Shown here: piece after piece, positions 9,656 through 19,601 of the stretch | Position numbering within the stretch: position 1 is the stretch's first letter | Layout: each line of letters starts with the position of its first letter | Position numbers and translations under genes: made by a program | The notes under the pieces: model-generated | The model's input: the letters and a program-made list of their open reading frames with translations, nothing else | What the model was told of the DNA's origin: nothing | Database searches by the model: none | From: an uncultured Pelagibacteraceae bacterium | Lineage (GTDB): Bacteria > Pseudomonadota > Alphaproteobacteria > Pelagibacterales > Pelagibacteraceae | Length of the DNA: 64,000 nucleotides | Reading direction: 5' to 3' | Assembly (NCBI GenBank): GCA_902562645.1 | Contig: CACETY010000001.1 | Coordinates: 1 to 64,000 of the forward strand

Positions 9656-11060
9656 TTTCTTTGTTATACAAAATCTTACTTTTTAAACTATCTATATTAA
9701 TATTTAACTCACTATCCTCTTTTCTTAATCTCTCGATAGTTTTAACTGAATGAATTACAGTTGTATGATCTCTGTTTGAAAAAGATCTCCCTATTTCTGG
9801 TAGGGATTTAGATGTTAACATTTTTGCCAGATAAATTGCAGTCTGTCTTGGTCTTACAAGATATCTTGATCTTCTGGGAGAAAGCATTTCATTTTTACTA
9901 ATCTTATAAAATTTACAAACTATTGTTTGAATTGTGTCAATATCAACTTTATTTTCAGTAAGATTAAGTAAATCTTTTAAAACTATTTTTACCTCAGATA
10001 GGCTTGGAACTTTGTTGTAAATCCTGGTAAAAGAAATAATTCTATTTAATGCTCCCACTAACTCTCTAATGCTAGTTTTTATTTCAGTGCTTAAAAATTT
10101 TTGAATCTCCTCAGAAATAATAACTTGACTTGAGTAGGATAATTTTAACTCTTCAGTTTTAGATTTTATAATCTTATATCTAAGTTCATAATCAGGGTTT
10201 TGAATATCCACAACTAAACCACCTGAAAATCTCGATTTTATTCTTTCCTGTATCCTAGTCAGTTTATTCGGTGGCCGATCTGCTGAGATTATTATTTGTG
10301 AATTTTTGTCTAATAAAGCATTGAATGTATGAAAGAATTCTTCTTGCATTGCTTCTTTGCCATTCATGAACTGAATATCATCGATTAATAAAATATCAGT
10401 ATTTCTAAAATACTCTTTAAACTTTACCATTTCATTTGATTTAATAGACTTTACAAATTGATACATAAATCTTTCTGCTGATATGAACATAACTTTATTC
10501 TTTTCTTTCAATTCAAGACCGATAGCGTTTAGCAAGTGTGTTTTACCCATTCCTACACCACCATATACATATAAAGGATTAAAATGAGCTATATCTTTTG
10601 AAACTTTTTTTGATGCTTCAAAAGCTAATTTGTTACTGTCCCCAGTTATGAAATTTTCAAAGTTTTTATTTGGATCTATCCTATTATATTGAAGATAAGA
10701 GTCTTTTATAAACGACACATTATCATCATTGGTTTCAAAAGAGTTTTTGGATGAAGTATTTGTCTGGCTAATTTCAGTTTCTTGATTATTTTGTATTGTG
10801 AATTCAATCCTCACCAGATCTTTTTTATATTCTTTGATTGTCTGCAATATTTGGTCTAAATATCTTGATACTATCCAATCTCTTATAAATCTTGTTGAGA
10901 CAGAAAATAATATATAATTATGAAATTCTTCAACTAATTCAATTTTTTTTATCCAACTTTCAAAAATATCGTTTCCAAGTTTTTCACGTAATTCTTTTTT
11001 AATAATGTGCCAATCAATTTTTTTTTCTAATTGTTTATTGTTCTGTAAATTATTTTTCAT
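9645..11060 (-). CDS. dnaA: Chromosomal replication initiator protein DnaA
   Basis: Walker A GGVGMGKTHLLNAIG, Walker B ILLIDDIQF, C-terminal DnaA signature GRSFSNRDHTTVIHSVKTIE. Confidence 0.98.
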   Translation of the reverse strand: MKNNLQNNKQLEKKIDWHIIKKELREKLGNDIFESWIKKIELVEEFHNYILFSVSTRFIRDWIVSRYLDQILQTIKEYKKDLVRIEFTIQNNQETEISQTNTSSKNSFETNDDNVSFIKDSYLQYNRIDPNKNFENFITGDSNKLAFEASKKVSKDIAHFNPLYVYGGVGMGKTHLLNAIGLELKEKNKVMFISAERFMYQFVKSIKSNEMVKFKEYFRNTDILLIDDIQFMNGKEAMQEEFFHTFNALLDKNSQIIISADRPPNKLTRIQERIKSRFSGGLVVDIQNPDYELRYKIIKSKTEELKLSYSSQVIISEEIQKFLSTEIKTSIRELVGALNRIISFTRIYNKVPSLSEVKIVLKDLLNLTENKVDIDTIQTIVCKFYKISKNEMLSPRRSRYLVRPRQTAIYLAKMLTSKSLPEIGRSFSNRDHTTVIHSVKTIERLRKEDSELNINIDSLKSKILYNKENEV

Positions 11061-11086
11061 GAGGGAATTCCACTTAAGACTTATAA

Positions 11087-11106
11087 AAATTTATTGCAAT
11101 AAATTT
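11087..11106. promoter_or_regulatory. 20-bp perfect palindrome upstream of dnaA
   Basis: AAATTTATTGCAATAAATTT, 26 bp upstream of the dnaA start codon. Confidence 0.5.
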
Positions 11107-11326
11107 ATTTGTAAAAACAAAAATAAATAAAATTTATGATTGAATAAATTTCTGATTGAATTTTTTAAAATTATTTTTTCAACCTAGCGGGGTAACAAAT
11201 TAAAACTCTAAATTTTAATAAATCTATATCTGGTAATTTTAAAAATAAAACTTTTAGATGTAGTAATTTATAAACTAATTGTACGTTTAAGTTGTATAAT
11301 GTAAATTTTTTACTTATTGCAGGTTG

Positions 11327-11587
11327 TTAGAGAGAATTAATTTTTTTTGTAATTCTGGATACGTTTCTTGAGGCGTTTTGTCTTTTAATAACTCCTGTTT
11401 TTGCAATTGACATCAATTCCGAATTTAGCTTCGGTAGAAAGGCCAAAGCTTCTTTTTTATCCTTTTTTTCAATTATAGAGTTCATTTTTTTCAACGCAGT
11501 TCTATAACGACTCTTTCTTGATCTGTTAACAGCCGTTTGCCTTTTAATTTTTCTAGTTCGTTTAATTGCTGATTTCGTATTTGCCAT
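11327..11587 (-). CDS. rpsT: 30S ribosomal protein S20
   Basis: MANTKSAIKRTRKIKRQTAVNRSRKSRYRTALKK. Confidence 0.97.
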   Translation of the reverse strand: MANTKSAIKRTRKIKRQTAVNRSRKSRYRTALKKMNSIIEKKDKKEALAFLPKLNSELMSIAKTGVIKRQNASRNVSRITKKINSL

Positions 11588-11637
11588 AAGCGTGAGTGTA
11601 TATCTTCAGTTATTGATCCGGTCAATACAATTATTAT

Positions 11638-12504
11638 TTATTTTTGACATAAATTACAAAAAAAACTAGACCTATTTGAAATAAATTTTTTATGTATTGT
11701 TCCTTTGCAACTATATTTTAAACATTTTTTATTTTCTCTTTGATAAACATTAAAATTTTTTTGAAAAGAACCTTGATCTCCACTTGTATTCATAAAATCT
11801 CTGATACTCGATCCCCCTTTCTCAATAGCTTTTCTTAAAACTACTTTCGAAAAATAAGAAATTTTTTGGCAATCATTTAAACTAAGTGAACTTACCTCCT
11901 TAAATGGTAAAATCTTACACAAAAACAATATTTCACTCGCATAAATATTACCAATTCCAGAAACAAAATTTTGATCAATTAAAAAATTTTTAATATTTTT
12001 TTTTTTATTTTTAAAATAATTGAAAATATAATTTTTATCAAACAAGGGATCAAAAGGTTCTGGTCCATATTTTCTAAAGTTATTATTCATTTCTTCATTA
12101 TTTCTAAAATAAGAAAAATAACCAAATCTTCTTGGATCATTATAAATTAATTTAAAATTAGCAATTTTAATTTCTATATGATTATGTTTTTTTGGTAAAA
12201 ATGGAGAATGATAAAAACTAGTATTTGTCATGGAATTTTTTTTTCTAGATTTCCTAATTAAATGAATAGTTCCTGACATTCCAAGATGTATCATTAAATT
12301 AGAGTTATCCTCAAATTTGAGTATTAAATGTTTTGAAAACCTATCTACTTTAATAATTTTTTTTTTTACTATATTTTTTTCAAAATTTTTTGGGATCTTA
12401 AACCTTAAATTTCTATTTTTTATTAATATGTCTTTAATAATCTTTCCTGTAATACTCTTATTCAAAGATTGTTTGACGATTTCTACTTCTGGTAATTCGG
12501 GCAT
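11638..12504 (-). CDS. mutM: Formamidopyrimidine-DNA glycosylase
   Basis: N-terminal MPELPEVE, VSGIGNIYASE, C-terminal zinc finger C..C..C..C. Confidence 0.97.
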   Translation of the reverse strand: MPELPEVEIVKQSLNKSITGKIIKDILIKNRNLRFKIPKNFEKNIVKKKIIKVDRFSKHLILKFEDNSNLMIHLGMSGTIHLIRKSRKKNSMTNTSFYHSPFLPKKHNHIEIKIANFKLIYNDPRRFGYFSYFRNNEEMNNNFRKYGPEPFDPLFDKNYIFNYFKNKKKNIKNFLIDQNFVSGIGNIYASEILFLCKILPFKEVSSLSLNDCQKISYFSKVVLRKAIEKGGSSIRDFMNTSGDQGSFQKNFNVYQRENKKCLKYSCKGTIHKKFISNRSSFFCNLCQK

Positions 12505-12536
12505 TTCATACTATATTAGTGTTTAATATAATTTAT

Positions 12537-13241
12537 ATGCAACAAAATCTTCAAAATAAAGCAGGACTCGTCGAAGGAGTATTTAATAAAGTCTACGATA
12601 AATATGATTTGATGAATGATTTTATGTCATTTGGAATTCATAGACTTTGGAAAAAAAACCTCATGAATTGGATGAATCCAACGAAAGACAAAAAGTATTT
12701 AGATGTTGCTTGTGGCACTGGCGATTTAGGCAAATTATTTTTAGATTATACAGACAAGAATGGAGAAATTACATCTTCAGATGCAAATGGCAAAATGATT
12801 GAAAAAGGTAAAAAAAGACTAAGAAAATATAAAAATATAAAATGGGTTGTTGCAGAAGCAGAAGAATTACCATTCAAAGATGACACTTTTGATTTTTATA
12901 CAATAAGTTTTGGTTTACGAAATACAAAAAATTTAGATAGATCTTTATCAGAGGCCTATAGAGTTCTTAAGCCTGGTGGGAGATATATGTGTTTAGAATT
13001 TTCAAAAATTCAGAATTCTAATTTAGATTTTTTATACAAAAATTATTCGAAATTAATTCCTCACATAGGAAAAGCAGTTGTTGGTGATAAAGAACCTTAT
13101 GAATATTTAACCAAAAGCATAGAAGAATTTGTTAATCAGGAAGAATTGATAGATTTAATGAAACAAAATAATTTTAAAAACTGTTCATATAGAAATTTAT
13201 CTGGCGGATTAGTAGCTATTCATTCTGGTTGGAAAATATAA
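12537..13241 (+). CDS. ubiE: Demethylmenaquinone/ubiquinone methyltransferase UbiE
   Basis: VFNKVYDKYDLMNDFMSFGIHRLWK...LDVACGTGDL...RVLKPGGRY; start trimmed to ATG 12537. Confidence 0.95.
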   Translation: MQQNLQNKAGLVEGVFNKVYDKYDLMNDFMSFGIHRLWKKNLMNWMNPTKDKKYLDVACGTGDLGKLFLDYTDKNGEITSSDANGKMIEKGKKRLRKYKNIKWVVAEAEELPFKDDTFDFYTISFGLRNTKNLDRSLSEAYRVLKPGGRYMCLEFSKIQNSNLDFLYKNYSKLIPHIGKAVVGDKEPYEYLTKSIEEFVNQEELIDLMKQNNFKNCSYRNLSGGLVAIHSGWKI

Positions 13242-14809
13242 TGTTCAAAAGATTAGTTACATTATTTAAACTCGGTAGAAAACTTGCTAAATCCGATGTT
13301 TTAACTATTTTGTCAAAATTTAATAAACCACCTTTAATAATAAATGTAATATTTAAATTACTTTCCTTTTCTTTTACAAAAAAAGATGTGTCATTTAATA
13401 ATTTAAGTGAAGGCGAAAAATTATCTAATTCATTAGCATCTATGGGTACAACTTTTATTAAACTCGGCCAGTTTCTAGCAACAAGGCCAGATATCATAGG
13501 AGATAAATTATCAAAAGAGTTAGAAAATTTACAAGATAAACTTCCACCTTTTTCACAATCAAAAGCAAAAGAAATGATTAAAAAAGATTTAGGTGATGAA
13601 CTATATAATTCAATAATTAATATAAGTGAACCAGTTGCAGCTGCCTCAATTGCTCAAGTACATAAAGCTCAAATTAACGATAATGGAGTTATTAAAAACG
13701 TAGCAATAAAAATACTAAGACCAGATATTAAAAAAATTTTTAACGAAGAAGTAGATGCTTTGATGCTTTTTGCCTATATCATTGAGTCATTTATCAAAAA
13801 AACTAAACGATTAAAGCTAGTTGAGGTGGTATTTTTATTAAAAGAAATTACCAGTCTTGAGATGGATTTAAGATTTGAAGCCGCCGCAGCTAACGAATAT
13901 GCAGAAAATACCAAAAATGATGCAGGTTTTGAAGTTCCCAAGATCTATTGGGATTATACAAGTGAAAACATAATGACACTTGATTGGATTGATGGTGTAT
14001 CAATTAGAGAGACAGAAGAGCTTGAGAAAAGATCAATTGATACAAAAAAAATTGCCACTGATATAATTCAACATTTCTTAAGGCATGCAGTAAGGGATGG
14101 TTTTTTTCATGCCGATATGCATCAAGGAAATATTTTTGTAAACGAAAGTGGTCAGATTGTTCCTATAGACTTTGGAATTATGGGAAGACTAGATAATGTC
14201 AGTAAAAGATTTTTAGCTGAAATTTTATTTGGTTTTATACAAAGAGACTATAAAAAAGTTGCAGAGGTGCATCTTGCAGCAGGACTAGTCCCGAATAATG
14301 TACCTGTCAATGACCTTGCTCAAGCATTAAGATCAATTGGTGAGCCAATTTTTGGCCACTCTATAAAAAATATTTCAGGTGGAAAACTTTTAAAACAACT
14401 TTTTGACGTAACCGAAAAATTTAATATGCAAACCCAACCTCAGTTACTTATGTTACAAAAAACAATGGTAGTAGTTGAGGGAGTTGCAAGAAGATTAAAC
14501 CCTGAAACAAACATTTGGGAAACATCTAAACCTGTTCTAGAAAAATGGCTAAAAGAAACTAAAGATCCTATAAATTCAATTAATGAAACATTAAAAGACT
14601 CTGTGGAAGTATTAAAACGTCTTCCAAATTTACCTGAGGTAATGGATAAAGCAAACCAAGCTCTCAATTACCTTGCAAGTGGTCAAATACCCCAAAATTC
14701 AAACTCGTATAATGAATTAAACACTAAAAAAGAGGAAATGAAGTCATTTAGAAACCAGTCTATTATTGGCTTATTATCTCTTGTAATTTTAACCCTATTG
14801 GTATTTTAA
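13241..14809 (+). CDS. ubiB: Ubiquinone biosynthesis ABC1/UbiB kinase-like protein
   Basis: LGTTFIKLGQFLATRPD-type KxGQ motif, AAASIAQVHKA, FFHADMHQGN; start trimmed to ATG 13241 (TAATG overlap with ubiE). Confidence 0.95.
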   Translation: MFKRLVTLFKLGRKLAKSDVLTILSKFNKPPLIINVIFKLLSFSFTKKDVSFNNLSEGEKLSNSLASMGTTFIKLGQFLATRPDIIGDKLSKELENLQDKLPPFSQSKAKEMIKKDLGDELYNSIINISEPVAAASIAQVHKAQINDNGVIKNVAIKILRPDIKKIFNEEVDALMLFAYIIESFIKKTKRLKLVEVVFLLKEITSLEMDLRFEAAAANEYAENTKNDAGFEVPKIYWDYTSENIMTLDWIDGVSIRETEELEKRSIDTKKIATDIIQHFLRHAVRDGFFHADMHQGNIFVNESGQIVPIDFGIMGRLDNVSKRFLAEILFGFIQRDYKKVAEVHLAAGLVPNNVPVNDLAQALRSIGEPIFGHSIKNISGGKLLKQLFDVTEKFNMQTQPQLLMLQKTMVVVEGVARRLNPETNIWETSKPVLEKWLKETKDPINSINETLKDSVEVLKRLPNLPEVMDKANQALNYLASGQIPQNSNSYNELNTKKEEMKSFRNQSIIGLLSLVILTLLVF

Positions 14810-14817
14810 TTCTCCTC

Positions 14818-16008
14818 ATGAAAAATAAAAAAATACTTCTAATCATATGTGGCGGAATATCTGCTTACAAAAGCTTAGAAGTGATAAGAGGTTTAAAAAA
14901 AAGAGATGTGAGTATTAAAACAATACTTACAAAAAGTGGTAAAAACTTTGTAACACCTCTGTCTATTTCATCACTTTCGAAAGAAAAAGTATATGAAGAC
15001 ATATTCAGTGCAGAAAATGAAGCTGAAATGGATCATATTTCACTTTCTAGATGGGCAGATTTAATTTTAATTGTGCCTGCAACAGCAAATACAATCTCAA
15101 AATTAAGTTATGGTTTAACCGACGACCTAGCTAGCACTGTCGTTTTAGCATCAGACAAACAAGTATTTTTAGTGCCTGCTATGAATGTAAGAATGTGGGA
15201 ACACAAATCAACTAAAGATAATTTATCAAAATTAAAAAGTTACGGTTATAAGATAATTGGACCTGAAATTGGGGATATGGCTTGTGGAGAGTATGGAAAA
15301 GGCAAAATGTCAGAACCATCATATATATTAGAGACAATAGAAAATTATTTTAAGAATATTGAAAAAAATAAAAAATATAAGGCATTAGTTACAGCTGGAC
15401 CTACTAAAGAGTTTATAGATCCAGTAAGATTTATAACAAATAAATCAAGTGGAAAACAAGGTTATGAAATTGCTAAATCATTAAGAGACAATGGTTTTGA
15501 AACAACACTTATTTCTGGAGAAACAAATTTAGATCCAGTAGAAGGAGTTAAATTTATTTCAGTTAAAACTGCAGAAGAAATGTTTAGAGAAACTCTTAAA
15601 AATCTACCAACTGACGTTGCTATTTTTAATGCAGCGGTAGCAGATTTTAAAGTTAAAGAGATCAATAGTGAAAAAATTAAAAAAAGCGAAAATTTGGATC
15701 TTAAATTAGAAAAAAATATTGACATTTTATCAAACATATCGAATCATAATTCACTTAGACCAAAGATTACAATTGGATTTGCAGCAGAATCACAAAATCT
15801 TGAGATAAATTCAAAGAGAAAATTAGACCAAAAAAATTGTGATTGGATTATTGCAAATGATATTTCTGATAAAACAATAGGTTTTGACTCTGATGATAAT
15901 GAAGTTTCTATATTTTATAAAAATAAAGAAAGTGAAAAGTTATTAAAGAAAAACAAATCTTTGATAGCATCTGAGATAGTGGATAGAGTTATCTCCGAGC
16001 TTAATTAA
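14818..16008 (+). CDS. coaBC: Bifunctional phosphopantothenoylcysteine decarboxylase/phosphopantothenate-cysteine ligase
   Basis: CGGISAYKSLE, PAMNVRMWEH, TAGPTKEFIDPVRFITNKSSGKQGYE. Confidence 0.96.
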   Translation: MKNKKILLIICGGISAYKSLEVIRGLKKRDVSIKTILTKSGKNFVTPLSISSLSKEKVYEDIFSAENEAEMDHISLSRWADLILIVPATANTISKLSYGLTDDLASTVVLASDKQVFLVPAMNVRMWEHKSTKDNLSKLKSYGYKIIGPEIGDMACGEYGKGKMSEPSYILETIENYFKNIEKNKKYKALVTAGPTKEFIDPVRFITNKSSGKQGYEIAKSLRDNGFETTLISGETNLDPVEGVKFISVKTAEEMFRETLKNLPTDVAIFNAAVADFKVKEINSEKIKKSENLDLKLEKNIDILSNISNHNSLRPKITIGFAAESQNLEINSKRKLDQKNCDWIIANDISDKTIGFDSDDNEVSIFYKNKESEKLLKKNKSLIASEIVDRVISELN

Positions 16009-16011
16009 GTA

Positions 16012-16449
16012 ATGGTAAAGGTTTTATTTAAGAGACTTAACCAAAAAGCAAAACTTCCAAGTTATAAAACTAGTGGATCTTCGGGTATGGATCTGATGGC
16101 ATGTGTAGATGAACCTATAACAATCAAACCAAATGAGTCGATGTTGATACCCACAGGTATTGCAATTGCAATTCCTGAAGATACAGAGGTTCAAATTAGA
16201 CCAAGATCTGGTCTTGCCGCAAAATCAAGAATTACCGTGTTAAATACACCAGGCACAATTGATAGTGATTATAGAGGAGAGCTAAAAATTATTTTATTTA
16301 ACCATGGTAAAGATGAATTTACTGTCAATGATGAAGATAGAGTTGCTCAAATGGTTTTAATGCCTATTTTAAAAGTAGAAATTGAAGAAACAAATGAATT
16401 ACCAGAGACAATCAGAGGGTCTGGAGGATTTGGATCTACTGGTAAATAG
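16012..16449 (+). CDS. dut: dUTP diphosphatase
   Basis: SSGMDLMA, RPRSGLAAK, NTPGTIDSDYRGE, GSGGFGSTGK motifs. Confidence 0.97.
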   Translation: MVKVLFKRLNQKAKLPSYKTSGSSGMDLMACVDEPITIKPNESMLIPTGIAIAIPEDTEVQIRPRSGLAAKSRITVLNTPGTIDSDYRGELKIILFNHGKDEFTVNDEDRVAQMVLMPILKVEIEETNELPETIRGSGGFGSTGK

Positions 16450-16452
16450 TAA

Positions 16453-17202
16453 ATGTATAGTAATAAAGACCTCGAGCGATATTCAAGACAGATTATTTTA
16501 AAAAAAGTTGGGATTTTAGGTCAAAAAAAAATTCAAAATTCCAAAGTTCTAGTTGTTGGATGTGGTGGTTTAGGGTCACCAGTGATTGACTTACTTTCAC
16601 GAGCAGGTACTGGCAAAATTGGGATAATGGACCATGATAAAGTAAATATATCAAATTTACATCGACAAGTTATGTTCACTTCTGATGATATTGGAAAATA
16701 TAAAGTTAATATCTTAAAAAAAAAAATTAAAAAAATTAATAAAGAAGTAAAAGTAAAAACATATAGAGTTAAAGCAGAAGATAAAAATTTAGGAAAAATT
16801 CTTAAACAATATGATGTTATTGTTGATGGTACAGACAATTTTAAAGCAAAATTTCTTTTAAATAAATTTTCGTTAAAATATAAAAAAAAACTCATTATTG
16901 GAGCTATAAGTAAATTCGAAGGACATATTTTTACATTTGATTTTAATTTAAAGAAAAGTCCCTGTTTGAAATGTTTCTACCAAGGAGAACCAGCAGAAGG
17001 AGTTTTGGATTGTGAAACAGATGGTATATTGGGATCAACGGCAGTTATTACGGGTAGCCTACAAGCAAATGAAGTTTTGAAATCAATTTTAAATATCGGT
17101 AAAAATTTAAATTCCCATATTTTAATAATAGATTTATTAAATCTTAAATTTAGAAAAGTATTATTTAGAAAAAGAAAAGGATGTATATGCGAAAATATTT
17201 AA
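16453..17202 (+). CDS. HesA/MoeB/ThiF family adenylyltransferase
   Basis: RYSRQIILKKVG, VVGCGGLGSP nucleotide-binding motif, NLHRQ, C-x2-C zinc motif. Confidence 0.92.
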   Translation: MYSNKDLERYSRQIILKKVGILGQKKIQNSKVLVVGCGGLGSPVIDLLSRAGTGKIGIMDHDKVNISNLHRQVMFTSDDIGKYKVNILKKKIKKINKEVKVKTYRVKAEDKNLGKILKQYDVIVDGTDNFKAKFLLNKFSLKYKKKLIIGAISKFEGHIFTFDFNLKKSPCLKCFYQGEPAEGVLDCETDGILGSTAVITGSLQANEVLKSILNIGKNLNSHILIIDLLNLKFRKVLFRKRKGCICENI

Positions 17203-17636
17203 TACTTTCATTTTTTTTTCTTTTACCATTTTCATCGTTCGCTCAAGAAAATAATTATTTTCTGATGTTAAAAAATAAAAAAGTAAATGTTAGATACGGT
17301 CCAAGCTTTGATTATCCAATTAAATATGTTTATAGAAAGATAGAATTACCTCTAAAAGTAATCGATAAAAAAGAAAATTTCAGAAGAGTTATTGATCATA
17401 AAAAAAATAGTGGTTGGATCCATATTTCACAATTGAGGAATTCACGTTCTATAATCACCAAATCTCAAAAAATTCTATTTAGAAAACCTACGAAATATTC
17501 AAAACCTTTAGCAAAGTTGGATAAGGGTCGTCTTTTAAAAGTTATTAAATGTGAAAAAAAATGGTGTAATATTAAGACTGGTGATTACTCAGGTTGGATT
17601 TTGAAAGATGACAAAATTTGGGGTATAGTTAATTAA
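17181..17636 (+). CDS. Secreted bacterial SH3-domain protein
   Basis: Signal peptide (MRKYLILSFFFLLPFSSFAQ) then two SH3b-like repeats (KVNVRYGPSFDYPIKYVY... ; GWILKDDKIWG). Confidence 0.8.
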   Translation: MYMRKYLILSFFFLLPFSSFAQENNYFLMLKNKKVNVRYGPSFDYPIKYVYRKIELPLKVIDKKENFRRVIDHKKNSGWIHISQLRNSRSIITKSQKILFRKPTKYSKPLAKLDKGRLLKVIKCEKKWCNIKTGDYSGWILKDDKIWGIVN

Positions 17637-18234
17637 AGTCTGCAGAAAGAGCTTTAATATTATCTTCCGAAAATTTAGTTGTGTGTGAATATTCTTTATG
17701 ATCAATACCTACTTCAATTGAATTATTTTGGTCTTTGAACTTATTTACTTGATCATCTGAAAATTTAAAATGTATAAATTGAACTGAAGATGCTTTTCCA
17801 TCCTCTGAAGTTCTATCAACATCCATTTCTGGAACTGCATAAATTTTTTCATCTCCAACTTTAATAAATATGTTATTTTCAACACCACCTAACCTTCCAA
17901 GAAATTCTGCTCTTATTACTGGATTGTCAATCTCAAACATTAAAGTTGCAACTAATTCTTTACCATTAGGTATTAAAGGATTATAAGCCGCAAGTTCGTC
18001 TGCAACTTGTTCGTCTCCACCCTTTTCAATGTAAAGCATTTCTTGAACTTGGGCTATCATTGTTTCATAACATTCAAAATAAAATGTTGCATAAGGCCCT
18101 AAAAGAACTCTTCTATTTTTTTTAAACTGTACTAATTCTTTTCTCATTTGTCTTCTAACCTTTTTGTATGCATCTAAAGGAAGAAGATCATCTTTTGTAA
18201 TAATTTTTTGTTCTTTTGACATTCTATAATCCAT
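17629..18234 (-). CDS. DUF3501-like conserved protein
   Basis: Follows the Fe-S oxidoreductase gene; sequence KDDLLPLDAYKKVRRQMRKELVQFKKNRRVLLGPYATFYFECYETM resembles DUF3501 family members that co-occur with rubrerythrin/Fe-S proteins. Confidence 0.75.
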   Translation of the reverse strand: MDYRMSKEQKIITKDDLLPLDAYKKVRRQMRKELVQFKKNRRVLLGPYATFYFECYETMIAQVQEMLYIEKGGDEQVADELAAYNPLIPNGKELVATLMFEIDNPVIRAEFLGRLGGVENNIFIKVGDEKIYAVPEMDVDRTSEDGKASSVQFIHFKFSDDQVNKFKDQNNSIEVGIDHKEYSHTTKFSEDNIKALSADFN

Positions 18235-19549
18235 AACTTTTTGAAACTATCTCAATTGGGTGCACAGCTTCATCATTAATAATATTTGTATCATCAGCTA
18301 ACTGTTTAATATGTTTGCCAGCTAATGGACAGTCAGAAGCCATATATTTATTATTTTTTCTTTTAACAGTACTTGCGGTAGTTTTGCCCACTTTATTTGC
18401 TATATCATGGGTTTCTTTCATAATACCAAAGGTTCCTCCATGACCAGCACATCTCTCAACAACATCTAATTTAATGTTTGGAATTAATTTAAGCATATCT
18501 CTTGCCTTATTACCCATATTTTGTGCTCTAGCATGACAAGCATTATGAACTGTTACTCCTCCATCAATTTCTTTCAAACCATCAACTAAACCCTCTTTAT
18601 TTGCAATATCCATAACATATTCATCAATATCGAGAGTATTTTGAGAAAGTTTTTTAATTATTCCATCATTTGGCATCAATAAAGGCCATTCAAACTTCAA
18701 CATTAACCCACAACTTGCTGTTAGGGTTACTACTTTATAACCTTTTTCGATATATTTAATTAGTTCTCTAGAAACCAACTCTGCTTGCTTTGTAACTTGA
18801 TCTAGATCTGCTTGTTCCAGATAAGGCATTCCACAACAACCTGCATAAGAGTGCTCTACCTCAACATTATTATGATGAAGTACTTTCAAAGCAGCTTCTC
18901 CAGTTTTTTTCTTATTAAAGTTAACAAAACAAGTGGAATAAATTACAACTTTTCTTTCTTTATGTTTTGGTAATATATTTTTTTTGTATTTTTGAAAATA
19001 ATTTGCAAAAGTTTCTTTATTATATTTTGGTAAAATAACTCTTTTATCTATTCCAGTAAAAAATTCTAAAACTTTTCTAGCAAATTTATTTTTTACATCA
19101 GTAATCCAATTTATTAAAAAGTTAAAAAATATTCCTATTTTTGAATTTCTATCGATTTTAGTTAATTGATTTGCAGTTTTTGATATATCACCATTTTTTC
19201 TTTGAGCAGTTCTATATCTCAACATTAAATGAGGAAAATCTAAATCAAATTCATGCGGTGGTACATAAGGACATTTAGTCATGAAACACATGTCACATAG
19301 AGTACAAGCATCAACAACTGGTTTAAACTTATCACTTGAAAGATCTGATACTTCACCACCTTCTGTTTCGTCTATAAAATCAAACAGCTTTGGAAAACTA
19401 TCACACAAGTTAAAACATCTTCTGCATCCATGGCATATATCAAAGACTCTTCTCATCTCCTGATCAATTTTCTCAGGGTTTATAAAATCTGGGTCTCTAA
19501 ATTTTAATGGATGTCTTGTAGGTGCTTGTGTACTACCTTCTCTGCTCAT
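18224..19549 (-). CDS. Fe-S oxidoreductase / heterodisulfide reductase-related (GlpC-like) protein
   Basis: CHGCRRCFNLCDSFP and CTLCDMCFMTKCPYVPP 4Fe-4S motifs plus two CCG-like domains. Start set at MSREGSTQAP (19549); the longer ORF would start inside a hairpin. Confidence 0.85.
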   Translation of the reverse strand: MSREGSTQAPTRHPLKFRDPDFINPEKIDQEMRRVFDICHGCRRCFNLCDSFPKLFDFIDETEGGEVSDLSSDKFKPVVDACTLCDMCFMTKCPYVPPHEFDLDFPHLMLRYRTAQRKNGDISKTANQLTKIDRNSKIGIFFNFLINWITDVKNKFARKVLEFFTGIDKRVILPKYNKETFANYFQKYKKNILPKHKERKVVIYSTCFVNFNKKKTGEAALKVLHHNNVEVEHSYAGCCGMPYLEQADLDQVTKQAELVSRELIKYIEKGYKVVTLTASCGLMLKFEWPLLMPNDGIIKKLSQNTLDIDEYVMDIANKEGLVDGLKEIDGGVTVHNACHARAQNMGNKARDMLKLIPNIKLDVVERCAGHGGTFGIMKETHDIANKVGKTTASTVKRKNNKYMASDCPLAGKHIKQLADDTNIINDEAVHPIEIVSKSYGL

Positions 19550-19566
19550 ATTAATTAATTGTAGTG

Positions 19567-19595
19567 TTTGTGGACGAGAGGGGTTCGTCCACAAA
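19567..19595 (-). other. Stable intercistronic hairpin between rubrerythrin and Fe-S oxidoreductase genes
   Basis: Perfect 11-bp inverted repeat TTTGTGGACGA-7nt-TCGTCCACAAA; no T-tract on the transcribed (minus) strand. Confidence 0.8.
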
Positions 19596-19601
19596 TTTTG
19601 T

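Noticed and set aside
11061-11326. Calling this spacer oriC
   Set aside because: dnaA adjacency alone is insufficient in alphaproteobacteria; no consensus DnaA boxes seen and no GC-skew calculation available.
16533-16895. 120-aa minus-strand ORF within the MoeB/ThiF gene
   Set aside because: Shadow ORF; the plus strand carries clear ThiF motifs.
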